Shown in pieces: positions 49,025 through 56,946 of a stretch of 56,946 nt of DNA. The stretch comes from Gemmatimonas sp. GTDB lineage: Bacteria; Krumholzibacteriota; Krumholzibacteriia; LZORAL124-64-63. Location of the stretch: assembly GCA_013824755.1 (NCBI GenBank), contig PNOJ01000004.1, positions 1 to 56,946 of the forward strand, in the 5' to 3' direction. Numbering within the stretch: position 1 is the stretch's first letter; each line of letters begins with the position of its first letter. The position numbers were made by a program, and so were the translations under genes. Under the pieces are notes generated by a model. It was not told the DNA's origin. It searched no databases and saw nothing but the letters and a program-made list of their open reading frames with translations.

Positions 49025-50299
49025 CTAGGTTTCGAAGCTGCGGGAACCGACGTTGGTCAGCAGGCCCAGCATGATCGCCGACGTCAGCATGTTCGAGCCC
49101 CCGTAGCTCATCACCGGCAGGGGCAGGCCGGTGACCGGCATCAGGCCCGTGGTGATGCAGATGTTGACCGCGACGTGGAACGTGAAGTAGGTGACCACGC
49201 CGACCGCCAGCAGCGAGGAGAAGGGCCGCCGCGCCTCCAGCGCGATCTGCAGTCCCCGCAGGATGATCACGAGGTACAGCCCCACCAGCAGCATCGCGCC
49301 GATGAAGCCCAGCTCCTCGCCCACCACCGAGAAGATGAAGTCGGTGTGCCGCTCCGGCAGGAAGGCCAGGCCCTTCTGCGTGCCCTGCAGGTAGGACGTG
49401 CCGAACAGGCCGCCCGAGCCGATGGCCACCTTCGACTGGATCGCCTGGTAGCCGGAGCCGAACTGGTCCCGCGCCGGGTCGAAGAAGGTGAGGATGCGCT
49501 CCTGCTGGTAGGTGTGCAGGCCCTCCCAGAAGAACGACGTGACCAGGCCGGTGACGATGTTGGCCGCCATCAGTCCCAGGTTCTCCAGGAGCCGGAAGCG
49601 GGCCCTGGTCAGGGCCGCCAGCAGCACGAGCAGGTAGAGGCCCCACGGCCACGGCGAGCCCGCCACCGTCTCGGCGTAGAAGCTGAACACGGCGCTGAGC
49701 AGCGGCGAGGCCAGACTCAGCAGCAGGACCCAGGACAGGCCGTACCAGAACACCGCCACGATCCAGATCGCGGCGAACACGAGGCTGGTGCCCAGGTCGG
49801 GCTCGCGCATGACCAGCAGCAGCGGCAGCCCCGTCAGCAGCAGGGACAGCAGCACCGGCACCAGGCGTTTCTCCTGGGCGTGGAAGGCGGCCAGCAGCCT
49901 CGCCAGGATCAGGATGACGGCGATCTTCGCCGGCTCCGACGGCTGCAGCCGCATGGGCCCCAGGTCGAACCAGCGCCGCGCGCCCTGGACCACGGGCGCC
50001 GCCACCAGCACGATCGCCAGCAGCAACACGCAGAGCAGGTAGAAGACGGGCGTCCCCTGCTCGATCCAGGGCAGCGGCAGGTTGCGCACCGTCAGCAGCA
50101 CGCTCCAGCCGATGACCACCCAGACCACCTGCCTCCAGAAGATCGACTTCGGCACGCCGGGGTCCATGATCTCGTAGGGGCCGTGGATGCCCTCGGTCAC
50201 GCTCCAGAGCGTGGCCAGGCTGAACAGGCAGAGGCCCGCGTAGGCCGCGGGGATGACCCAGCCGCCTTCGCCTGGATTACGGGGCCACGCGAGCTTCAC
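49025..50299 (-). CDS. rodA: Rod shape-determining protein RodA (SEDS glycosyltransferase)
   Basis: A 424-residue polytopic SEDS protein that polymerises lipid II together with PBP2. Marker segments: GARRWFDLGPMRLQPSEPAKIAVI, MREPDLGTSLVF, SGYQAIQSKVAIGSGGLFG, LPERHTDFIFSVVGEELGFIG and LPVMSYGGSNML. The catalytic Asp of the SEDS family in W-x-D-LG is retained. The GTG start at 50299 overlaps the PBP2 stop as GTGA. Confidence 0.95.
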   Translation of the reverse strand: MKLAWPRNPGEGGWVIPAAYAGLCLFSLATLWSVTEGIHGPYEIMDPGVPKSIFWRQVVWVVIGWSVLLTVRNLPLPWIEQGTPVFYLLCVLLLAIVLVAAPVVQGARRWFDLGPMRLQPSEPAKIAVILILARLLAAFHAQEKRLVPVLLSLLLTGLPLLLVMREPDLGTSLVFAAIWIVAVFWYGLSWVLLLSLASPLLSAVFSFYAETVAGSPWPWGLYLLVLLAALTRARFRLLENLGLMAANIVTGLVTSFFWEGLHTYQQERILTFFDPARDQFGSGYQAIQSKVAIGSGGLFGTSYLQGTQKGLAFLPERHTDFIFSVVGEELGFIGAMLLVGLYLVIILRGLQIALEARRPFSSLLAVGVVTYFTFHVAVNICITTGLMPVTGLPLPVMSYGGSNMLTSAIMLGLLTNVGSRSFET

Positions 50300-52059
50300 G
50301 GCGCAACCACCTCCGGGGACTCCTTTTGCGCGAAGTAGGCGTTCAGCCAGCGGCCGGCCACCGGCGCGGCGACGGCACCGCCGTGCCCGCCGTTCTCCAG
50401 GATGACCACCACCGCGACCTCCGGCAGGATCGCCGGCGCGAAGCAGACGAACCAGGCGTGGTCCTCGCCGTGGGGGTTCTCGGCCGTGCCGGTCTTGCCC
50501 GCGACCTCGATCGACCGGACGCGGGCGCGCGTGCCGGTCCCCATGTCCACCACCTGCCGCATCGTGCGGCGGACCCAGTCCAGGTGCGCCGCGCCGAACG
50601 GCAACGCGCGCTGCCCGGGCGACGACGTCGGCGCGGGATCCCGCACGAAGACCGGGCTCAGGTCGGCCAGGCCGGTCGCGACGCGGCCCGTCAGCACGGC
50701 CATCTGCAGGGGCGTGACCAGCAGTTCGCCCTGCCCGATGGCGTTGTTCAGCATCACGCCGCGCGACCAGCCCTGCGACCCGAACTTCCTGTCGTACCAC
50801 GCCGTGTCGGGGACGTTCCCGGCGGCTTCGCCCCGGAAGGGGCTGCCGGTCGAAGCGCCGAGGCCCAGCAGGCGGGCGGTGACGGCCAGCTGGTCGAGGT
50901 TCAGGCGCAGGCCGAGCTGGTAGTAGAAGACGTCGCAGGAGTGGATCAGGGCCGAAGTGTGGTCGACCCCGCCGTGGCCCTCGCGCTTCCAGCAGCGGAA
51001 CGAGCGGTTGCCCAACTGGTAGGACCCGCCGCAGGGCGCGAACGCCGTCGCGGGGTTGGCCACCCCGTTCTGCAGGGCCGTGAGCGAGGTGACGATCTTG
51101 TAGGGGGAGCCGGGCGGGTACGTCGCCTGCGTCAGCCGGTTCAGGAAGGGGTGGCCCGGGTCGGACTGCAGGGCCTGCCAGTCCTTGGTCGAGATGCGGG
51201 CGGTGAACACGTTCGGGTCGTAGCTGGGCGCGCTGACCGCCGCCAGCACCTCCCCGCTCGGCAGCGCCAGCGCCACGGCGCAGCCGCGGTTCTCCCCCAT
51301 GGCCGCGCCGAGCGTGTCCTGGAGCGCCTGGGAGAGCGTCAGCACGACGTCCTGGCCGGAGCGCACCGGCCGCAGCTCCACATCGCGGCGGCCGACGACG
51401 CGCCCCACCGCGTTGACCTCCTGCAGCGTGTAGCCGGCCTGGCCGCGCAGGCGCTCCTCGTGCACGGCCTCGATCCCGTCGCGGCCGATCCAGTCGCCGG
51501 GCTTGTAGCCGTCGGGGTCGTCCTCCGCGCCGATCTCGCCCGGCAGGGTCTCGCCCACGTAGCCGATGACGTGCCCGAACAGGGGACCGTCGAGGTAACG
51601 CCGCCGCGACCGCGTCACCACCTTGACCCCGGGCAGTTCGCGACCGCGCTCCTCGATGACGGCGATCTGCGGCATGGCCGCGTTGGCGACCAGCGTCAGG
51701 CGGGGCCGGCCGGCGGCCTGCTCGCCGGCGAGGCGGTCGAGCGTCTCGTACCGCGGCAGGCGGAGCCAGGTCAGCAGCTTGTCCAGCGTCGAGTCGGGCC
51801 CGGCCTGGCCGAGGCAGCGGTTGGGGACGGTGATGTCGGCGATGTAGACGTTGTCGGCGAGCAGGCGGCCGTCGCGGTCGAGGATCCGGCCGCGGGGCGC
51901 CAGGATGCGCTGGCGCAGCTGGCGGTTCTCCAGGGACTGGCTCTCGTACTCGTCGTGCTTGACGACCTGCATGACCAGCAGGTTGACGACGATCACGCCG
52001 AACAGCAGCAGGATCGCGGCGCGGAGGATGCGGGCTTGGAGGGCGCGCGTGTGCGGCAT
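50296..52059 (-). CDS. mrdA: Penicillin-binding protein 2 (elongasome transpeptidase)
   Basis: A 587-residue class B PBP. One membrane helix (about 12-31), a dimerisation/pedestal domain with RGRILDRDGRLLA, then the transpeptidase: SPYK (318-321), SCD (374-376) and KTGT (522-525). Start ATG 52059 is preferred to ATG 52062 because GGGAGG ends only one base before the latter. It follows mreD by 21 bp and is coupled to rodA, its polymerase partner. Confidence 0.95.
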   Translation of the reverse strand: MPHTRALQARILRAAILLLFGVIVVNLLVMQVVKHDEYESQSLENRQLRQRILAPRGRILDRDGRLLADNVYIADITVPNRCLGQAGPDSTLDKLLTWLRLPRYETLDRLAGEQAAGRPRLTLVANAAMPQIAVIEERGRELPGVKVVTRSRRRYLDGPLFGHVIGYVGETLPGEIGAEDDPDGYKPGDWIGRDGIEAVHEERLRGQAGYTLQEVNAVGRVVGRRDVELRPVRSGQDVVLTLSQALQDTLGAAMGENRGCAVALALPSGEVLAAVSAPSYDPNVFTARISTKDWQALQSDPGHPFLNRLTQATYPPGSPYKIVTSLTALQNGVANPATAFAPCGGSYQLGNRSFRCWKREGHGGVDHTSALIHSCDVFYYQLGLRLNLDQLAVTARLLGLGASTGSPFRGEAAGNVPDTAWYDRKFGSQGWSRGVMLNNAIGQGELLVTPLQMAVLTGRVATGLADLSPVFVRDPAPTSSPGQRALPFGAAHLDWVRRTMRQVVDMGTGTRARVRSIEVAGKTGTAENPHGEDHAWFVCFAPAILPEVAVVVILENGGHGGAVAAPVAGRWLNAYFAQKESPEVVAP

Positions 52060-52080
52060 CATGCCTCCCGGTCCGCGGGT

Positions 52081-52572
52081 TCAGTCGTCCCGGTTGAGCA
52101 GACCCAGCAGGTCCGCCGCCCGGATCAGGGGGATCGCGACCAGCCCGGTGTACAGGGCCGAGGGCAGCGCGGCGGTGAACAGCGGCTCGAGGAAGGCGCC
52201 GCGCCCCGTCCAGCTCAGCACCAGCAGGTGCAGGGCGTCGTGCCCCAGGGCGAGGACCGCCACGGTGGTGCCCTCGACCGCCGGGATGCCGAAGTTGAAA
52301 CGGGCCCGGGCGCGGCCGGCGGCGAACCCGGCGAGGGACTTGGAGAGCGAACTCAGGCCGAGCCGGTCCGGCGAGGCGGTGTCGATCACCAGACCCATCA
52401 CGAACCCGCCCACCGTCCCGGCGAAGGCGCCCTCGGCCAGGGCCAGGATCGCCACGGCGATCAGCGAGAAATCCGGACCGATGTGCCCGAAGGTCAGCAG
52501 GGGCGCCAGCAGCGTGTCCCCCAGCAGGGCCAGCAATCCCAGCAGGGACGTGGTGCGCAGGAAGCGGTTCAC
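52081..52572 (-). CDS. mreD: Rod shape-determining protein MreD
   Basis: A 163-residue integral membrane protein with about five hydrophobic segments (for example FSLIAVAILALAEG, GTVGGFVMGLVID). LGLSSLSKSLAGF is the best family block. The GTG start overlaps the mreC stop as GTGA (52569-52572). It forms the MreBCD core of the elongasome. Confidence 0.92.
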   Translation of the reverse strand: MNRFLRTTSLLGLLALLGDTLLAPLLTFGHIGPDFSLIAVAILALAEGAFAGTVGGFVMGLVIDTASPDRLGLSSLSKSLAGFAAGRARARFNFGIPAVEGTTVAVLALGHDALHLLVLSWTGRGAFLEPLFTAALPSALYTGLVAIPLIRAADLLGLLNRDD

Positions 52573-53492
52573 GGCCGCACCCCCGCCGCCGCGGTGTCGG
52601 GGAACGCCGTGTCGGGAGACGCCGCGCCCGCCGCCGCGGAGTCGGGCCTCGCGCCGACGGTGGTCAGCCAGTCGCCCCGGCCGACGACGGCGAAGACCAC
52701 GTCCAGCCGGCTGAACGACGCCAGCGACTTGACGCGGATCTCCTTGAACAGCTGCTCGGGCGGCGACTCGACGGCGACGACCACGCCGACGGGCAGGCCC
52801 CGCGGCAGCGCGTCCTGCGGCACCGCCGCCTCGCCCTGCAACAGCCCGACGTCCGAGGTGACCACCCGGTCGCCGATCTCGACGTCCTCGTCGCGCCCCA
52901 CCAGCGCCAGTTCGAACTCGTCGCCCTCCCGCGGGTGCAGGATGCCCGGCAGCCCCGTGCGGACCAGCTGGCAGCTGACGCCGACGCCCGGGGAGTTCAG
53001 CAGCTCGACCCAGGCCGTGCTGGGGCCGGCCGGCGTGTGGACGCGGCCGACGAGGCCCTCGACGGTGATCACGGGCTGGTAGCGCTCCCAGGCGACCGCC
53101 TCGACGGACCGCACCAGGATCAGCGACGCCGAGGCGGCGACGCGGCGGCGCTGCACCTCGCAGGGCACGAGGTCGGCGGGCGCGGCGTCGAGCAGCCCGA
53201 GCGCCTGCCGCAGCTCGTCACGCTCGCGGCGCAGTCGCTCGGCGGCTTCGCGGTCGACGCTCAGGGCCGCCACCTCGGCGCGCAGCGACGCGTTGTCGCG
53301 GCGCACCCGGCCGACGTCGGCCACGAAGGCCGCGAAGCGGTCGTAGGGGCCGGTCAGCACGGTGCCCAGGACGCCGGCGACGCGGATCCGGTCGGCCGAC
53401 GGCAGCGCGAGCAGGCCGATCGAGAGCGCGGCGCAGACGGCCACGGCCAGGTTTTCGTTGCGGCGGGTGTGGGTTGCCAGGTTGAGGCCCAT
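52569..53492 (-). CDS. mreC: Rod shape-determining protein MreC
   Basis: A 307-residue periplasmic protein with an N-terminal membrane helix (about 15-32), a coiled coil (RVRRDNASLRAEVAALSVDREAAERLRRERDELRQ, about 62-96) and the beta-rich domain with GLVGRVHTPAG and SDVGLLQGEAAVPQDALPRGLPVGVV. The last 35 residues, Ala/Asp/Pro-rich, are a low-complexity tail. It follows mreB by 13 bp. Confidence 0.94.
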   Translation of the reverse strand: MGLNLATHTRRNENLAVAVCAALSIGLLALPSADRIRVAGVLGTVLTGPYDRFAAFVADVGRVRRDNASLRAEVAALSVDREAAERLRRERDELRQALGLLDAAPADLVPCEVQRRRVAASASLILVRSVEAVAWERYQPVITVEGLVGRVHTPAGPSTAWVELLNSPGVGVSCQLVRTGLPGILHPREGDEFELALVGRDEDVEIGDRVVTSDVGLLQGEAAVPQDALPRGLPVGVVVAVESPPEQLFKEIRVKSLASFSRLDVVFAVVGRGDWLTTVGARPDSAAAGAASPDTAFPDTAAAGVRP

Positions 53493-53505
53493 CGACCGTT
53501 CCCGC

Positions 53506-54549
53506 TCAGTCCCGCGTGCTCTTCATCACGACCGCGCGGTAGCGCTCGAAGTCGTCGAGGATCTTGCCGGTGCCCAGCACCACGCAGTAGAGGGGGTCGT
53601 CCATCAGGTTGATCGGCAGGTCGGTGTGCTCGCGCAGCAGGTCGGGCAGGCCGCGCAGCATGGCGCCGCCGCCGGTCATGACGATGCCGCGGTCCTTGAT
53701 GTCGGCCGCCAGCTCGGGCGGCGTCTGCTCGAGCGCGTGCTTCAGGGCGTCGACGATGGCCTGGATCGGCTCCTGCAGCGCCTCGCGGATCTCCAGCGTG
53801 GAGATCTTCTGGATCTTGGGGATGCCCGTGACCTGGTCGAGCCCCTTGACCTCCATCTCCTCCTCCTGGCGGAGCTTGAAGGCGGAGCCGACGTTCTTCT
53901 TGATGTGCTCGGCGGTCTGGTCGCCGATGAGCAGGTTGTGGTTCTTCTTGATGTAGGTGACGATCGCCTCGTCCATCTCGTCGCCGCCCACGCGGATCGA
54001 GGTGTCGCAGACGATGCCGTTGAGCGCGATGACGGCGATCTCGGTGGTGCCGCCGCCGATGTCGATGATCATGTTGCCGCTGGGCTGCTCGACGGGCAGG
54101 CCGACGCCGATGGCGGCGGCGATGGGCTCGGCCACCAGGAAGACCTCGCGGGCGCCGGCGTGCTTGGCCGAGTCGCGCACGGCGCGCTTCTCCACCTCGG
54201 TGATGCCCGAGGGCACGCAGATCACGATGCGCGGCGCGATGAAGTGGCGCTTCTTCTGGGCCTGGCGGATGAACTCGCGCAGCATGTACTCGGTGACCTC
54301 GAAGTCGGCGATCACGCCGTCCTTCATGGGCCGGATGGCCTGGATGTTGTCCGGGGTCTTGCCGAGCATGGCCTTGGCCTCGCTGCCCACCGCGTAGACC
54401 TTGCCCGTGGACTTCTCCAGCGCCACCACCGAGGGCTGGTTCAGCACGATGCCCTTGCCCTTGATGTAGACCAGGGTGTTGGCCGTGCCCAGGTCGATGG
54501 CGATGTCGTTGTTCAGAAAGTTGCCCCAGTTCCCGAACATGGCGTTCAT
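53506..54549 (-). CDS. mreB: Actin-like rod shape protein MreB
   Basis: A 347-residue actin homologue. IDLGTANTLVY (phosphate 1), GSEAKAMLGKTP, EPIAAAIG, IIDIGGGTTEIAVI (phosphate 2) and VMTGGGAMLRGL (adenosine) match MreB along its full length. ATG 54549 overlaps the radC stop as ATGA; the second ATG, three codons later, is an alternative because GGAGGAG lies very close to the first. Confidence 0.97.
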   Translation of the reverse strand: MNAMFGNWGNFLNNDIAIDLGTANTLVYIKGKGIVLNQPSVVALEKSTGKVYAVGSEAKAMLGKTPDNIQAIRPMKDGVIADFEVTEYMLREFIRQAQKKRHFIAPRIVICVPSGITEVEKRAVRDSAKHAGAREVFLVAEPIAAAIGVGLPVEQPSGNMIIDIGGGTTEIAVIALNGIVCDTSIRVGGDEMDEAIVTYIKKNHNLLIGDQTAEHIKKNVGSAFKLRQEEEMEVKGLDQVTGIPKIQKISTLEIREALQEPIQAIVDALKHALEQTPPELAADIKDRGIVMTGGGAMLRGLPDLLREHTDLPINLMDDPLYCVVLGTGKILDDFERYRAVVMKSTRD

Positions 54550-55313
54550 CTCCTCCGCGCCGCCGCCGGCGGCGCGTTGTGCCGGTCTTCGGTCGGCCAC
54601 CCGTGCTCGCGGAGGCTGGTGTGCTCCCCGCGACCCATCACGATGTGGTCCAGCAGTTCGATTCCCAGCAGCCGGCCGCAGGCGGCCAGCCGCGACGTCA
54701 GTTCCAGGTCGTCGCGGCTCGGCTCGGCGCAGCCCGACGGGTGGTTGTGCGCGACGATCAGCGCCGCGGCGCCCCGCTCGACGGCGCCGCGGAAGACCTC
54801 CCGCGGGTGCACCAGCGAAGCGTCGAGGCAGCCCACGGACACCGTCTCGACCCGCGTCACGCGGTGGCGCGCGTCCAGGTGCAGCGCCAGGAAGTGCTCG
54901 CGGTCGCAGCCGCGGAACGACTCCTCGAGCAGGGGCACCAGGTCCGCGGGCCCGCGCACCAGCGGTCCGGTGTCGCGCACCTCCGCGCCGGCGCGCGCGC
55001 CCAGTTCGAAGGCCGCGGCCAGGCGCACCGCCCGCGCCGGCCCCACGCCGCGCTCGCGGCACAGCAGGGCGGCGTCGAGGCGCGCGAGCGCGCCGAGACC
55101 GCCGTGCCGGTCCAGCAGCACCGCCGCCGTCGCGGCCGGCGCCGCGGCGCCGCCGGGTCCCATCACGAGGCTCAGGATCTCGCCGGGCGAGAGCGCCTTC
55201 GGACCGAGGCGCAGCAGCCGGCCGTGCGGACTGGAGACGTCCGTGGGCCCGACGGGGCGTGCAGGCGACGTCCTGTCGAGGGGCGATATCCGTATCTCTT
55301 TTGATTTGAACAC
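54546..55313 (-). CDS. radC: RadC family JAB1/MPN+ domain protein
   Basis: A 255-residue protein. An N-terminal helix-hairpin-helix part ([24 protein letters not shown]) precedes the UPF0758 JAMM metalloprotease-like domain with the metal motif [14 protein letters not shown]. The original link to DNA repair has been withdrawn for E. coli, so the role is unknown. GTG 55313 with GGGGGT four bases upstream is preferred over a 40-codon extension. It heads the mre operon and its stop overlaps the mreB start. Confidence 0.88.
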   Translation of the reverse strand: MFKSKEIRISPLDRTSPARPVGPTDVSSPHGRLLRLGPKALSPGEILSLVMGPGGAAAPAATAAVLLDRHGGLGALARLDAALLCRERGVGPARAVRLAAAFELGARAGAEVRDTGPLVRGPADLVPLLEESFRGCDREHFLALHLDARHRVTRVETVSVGCLDASLVHPREVFRGAVERGAAALIVAHNHPSGCAEPSRDDLELTSRLAACGRLLGIELLDHIVMGRGEHTSLREHGWPTEDRHNAPPAAARRR

Positions 55314-55339
55314 TCTACCCCCACACGGGAGGTGGCGCC

Positions 55340-55368
55340 AATCTAGCACGGCCCCGGGAGGCGGGCAA
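55340..55368 (-). promoter_or_regulatory. Promoter of the radC-mreBCD operon
   Basis: On the minus strand TTGCCC (55363-55368) and TAGATT (55340-55345) are 17 bp apart. The -10 is the same hexamer as rRNA P1. The leader would be about 20 nt. Confidence 0.6.
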
Positions 55369-55400
55369 CCCTTTTTCGGCGTGCGCGCGGCCGTTTTCGC

Positions 55401-55429
55401 TTGTTCCGACCGGAATCGCGGCCTATCCT
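55401..55429 (+). promoter_or_regulatory. Promoter of the aspartate kinase gene
   Basis: TTGTTC (55401-55406) and TATCCT (55424-55429) are 17 bp apart, 36 bp before the ATG. It is divergent from the radC promoter within the same 152-bp gap. Confidence 0.5.
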
Positions 55430-55465
55430 GCACGCGGTCCGCAGCCTCACCCGCAGGAGACCCGC

Positions 55466-56728
55466 ATGCCCGCGTCCGCCGCCCCGCTCCCCATCCTCGT
55501 GCGCAAGTACGGCGGCTCCTCGCTGGCCTCGGTGGACCGCATCGGCGCCGTGGCCCGCGACCTGGCCGCCAAGCGCGCCGGGGGCTGCCGGTTGGTCGTG
55601 GTGGTCAGCGCGATGGGCCGCCACACCGACGAGCTGGAGCACCTCGCCCGGCAGGTCAGCCCGCAGCCGCCGCGCCGCGAGCTGGACATGCTGCTGTCGG
55701 TGGGCGAGCGCGTCTCGATGTCCCTGCTCTCGATGGCGCTGGAGGTCTGCGGCGTGCCCGCGATCTCCCTGACCGGCAGCCAGTGCGGCGTGATCACCGA
55801 CGAGAGCCACACCGAGGCCCGCATCCTCGAAGTGCGCGCCGACCGCGTGCGCGAGGCCCTGGACCGCGGCCTGGTCGTGGTGGTCGCCGGCTTCCAGGGC
55901 GTGAGTCGCCAGAAGGAGATCACCACCCTGGGCCGCGGCGGCAGCGACGCCACCGCCGTGGCGCTGGCCGCGGCCCTCGGCGCCGAGCGCTGCGAGATCC
56001 TCAAGGACGTCGACGGCGTCTTCACCGCCGACCCCCACCTCATCGAGGGCGCCCGCCGCCACGATGCGCTCACGTACGACGAGATGGCGGCCGTGGCCGA
56101 GGCCGGCTGCGAGGTCGTCCACCCGCGGGCCGTGGCCTACGCCCGCGAGCACGGCGTGCCGCTGTTCGTGGGCTCGAGCTTCCACGACAGCCCCGGCACG
56201 CTGATCATCCCCGCCGCCCGCACGGACGACCGCGACGCCCCCGTCAACCCGCCCTCCCGCCTGCGGCCCCTGTCCCTGGTGGCGACCGACGACGTGGCGC
56301 TGCTCGACCTGGCCACCGACGACCCGGCGCGCTTCGCCGGCTGGCGCGACGCCGCCGCGGCCGCCTGCCGCGGCGACCTGTTCCTCGGCGAGTGGCTCGA
56401 GCAGGGCCCCGGGCGCTGCCGCTGGCGGGTGCTGCACCGCGCCGAGCCGCTGGCCCGCGTGCGCGACCGCCTCGCCCCCGACGTCGGCGGGCCCGGCGAC
56501 GCCGTGCGTTTCCGACGCGGCCTGACCTGCCTGGCCCTGGCCGGGCGCCCGCCCGCCAACTGGGTGACCGTGGCCTGCCAGGTCGAGGCGCTGCTGGCCG
56601 ACCATGCCGTCGCGGAGTCCGAGATCCTCGCCGACGGCGCCGTCCTGCGGCTGCTCGTGCGGCCCGAGGACGCCTCCCGCCTGCTGCAGCCGCTGCACGA
56701 CGCGTACCTCGCCGCAGAAACCCGCTGA
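55466..56728 (+). CDS. lysC: Aspartate kinase with divergent regulatory domain
   Basis: A 420-residue enzyme phosphorylating aspartate, the first step toward Lys, Thr and Met. Kinase motifs: [10 protein letters not shown] (residues 12-21), [40 protein letters not shown] and [17 protein letters not shown]. The C-terminal 160 residues are where two ACT domains belong. The second (GLTCLALAG to LHDAYL) can be traced, but the effector-loop NI-x-x-IS-x-S pattern is missing, so feedback control may differ. ATG 55466 has AGGAGA six to eleven bases upstream. A terminator follows. Confidence 0.93.
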   Translation: MPASAAPLPILVRKYGGSSLASVDRIGAVARDLAAKRAGGCRLVVVVSAMGRHTDELEHLARQVSPQPPRRELDMLLSVGERVSMSLLSMALEVCGVPAISLTGSQCGVITDESHTEARILEVRADRVREALDRGLVVVVAGFQGVSRQKEITTLGRGGSDATAVALAAALGAERCEILKDVDGVFTADPHLIEGARRHDALTYDEMAAVAEAGCEVVHPRAVAYAREHGVPLFVGSSFHDSPGTLIIPAARTDDRDAPVNPPSRLRPLSLVATDDVALLDLATDDPARFAGWRDAAAAACRGDLFLGEWLEQGPGRCRWRVLHRAEPLARVRDRLAPDVGGPGDAVRFRRGLTCLALAGRPPANWVTVACQVEALLADHAVAESEILADGAVLRLLVRPEDASRLLQPLHDAYLAAETR

Positions 56729-56747
56729 ACGCAGCCTGAAGCGGGCA

Positions 56748-56778
56748 GGGCGGGCCCTTCGGCCCGCCCCGCCTTCTT
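56748..56778 (+). terminator. Intrinsic terminator after the aspartate kinase gene
   Basis: GGGCGGGCC (56748-56756) pairs with GGCCCGCCC (56761-56769) around CTTC, and CGCCTTCTTCGTCCTT follows. The T-run is interrupted, so it is weaker than the other terminators. Confidence 0.65.
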
Positions 56779-56835
56779 CGTCCTTCCGTGTCGCCGCGTC
56801 GCCGTACGGCGACCGTGGCGCGCCAGCCGTCGCGT

Positions 56836-56946
56836 CTAGAAGACGACCTGCAGGGTGATCTTCGACCAGAGCGCGTCGCCGCCGCTGGAGCCGGTCAGCA
56901 GGTTACCCGCCCTGAACGGCGCACTGTCGGTGATCAGCAGATCGGC
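56836..56946 (-). CDS. Outer-membrane protein, C-terminal fragment cut by window edge
   Basis: Reading inward from the right edge, 36 codons run without a break to TAG at 56836-56838. The end, ALWSKITLQVVF, alternates polar and hydrophobic residues and finishes in Phe, the signal recognised by the BAM complex on barrel proteins. The preceding residues (TGSSGGD) look like a loop. The rest of the gene lies outside, so the type of barrel cannot be named. Confidence 0.7.
   Translation of the reverse strand, partial: ADLLITDSAPFRAGNLLTGSSGGDALWSKITLQVVF

Overview
The window comes from a GC-rich diderm (Gram-negative-type) bacterium. The evidence is a full rod-shape operon (mreB, mreC, mreD, PBP2, rodA), lgt, YajC and SecG, two outer-membrane beta-barrel-like proteins (one cut by the right edge) and a high share of GTG and TTG starts. 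A long Ala/Glu/Lys-rich tail on ribosomal protein S16 and a Lys-rich KKKVA histone-H1-like protein would fit a lineage near the FCB group or neighbouring candidate phyla. That placement is inference; 16S comparison would settle it.

Layout. 1-5054: an rRNA operon on the minus strand (16S, tRNA-Ile, tRNA-Ala, 23S cut by the left edge) with two consensus-like promoters in tandem, a boxA and a long 16S processing stem. 5055-12667: PBP1A (+), a nucleoside-salvage operon deoB-cdd-deoA (-), and a rarA-pfkA pair (+) in which rarA carries an apparent one-base frameshift. 12680-16525: a bidirectional terminator, an orphan lipoprotein (-), a tryptophanase/tyrosine phenol-lyase gene followed by an unknown gene (-), and a DUF2062 membrane protein (+). 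16486-25325: leuS followed 23 nt later by a 2,094-residue protein of unknown family. I read its C-terminal third as a UvrD-like SF1 helicase whose catalytic residues have been lost, and it has a zinc ribbon in the middle.

25500-30547: the rpsP-khpA-rimM-trmD-rplS-rnhB-yraN operon preceded by ffh. 30701-42941: a roughly 12-kb chain running from an EF-G paralogue through yebC, ruvC, ruvA, ruvB, queA, tgt, yajC, def, fmt, rsmB and a PASTA protein to rpe. Between queA and tgt lies a 17-bp tandem repeat that forms a ladder of five ATGA stop/start junctions. 43302-44508: an outer-membrane-type protein (+) and the H1-like protein (-) facing each other across a shared terminator. 44773-55313: radC-mreBCD-PBP2-rodA-lgt-aroE-comF-pgk-secG-tRNA-Leu (-). 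55466-56728: an aspartate kinase (+), then a terminator and the last 36 codons of an outer-membrane protein (-).

Most of the window is housekeeping: translation, tRNA/rRNA modification, N-formylation and deformylation, secretion, wall synthesis and Holliday-junction processing. It is packed into long, translationally coupled operons with at least a dozen GTGA or ATGA overlaps. The points that stand out are the giant pseudo-helicase, the queA-tgt ladder, the RarA-PfkA reading-frame fusion, the EF-G paralogue without catalytic residues, and the TPL-like enzyme with tryptophanase specificity residues. I saw no insertion sequence, prophage or CRISPR array.
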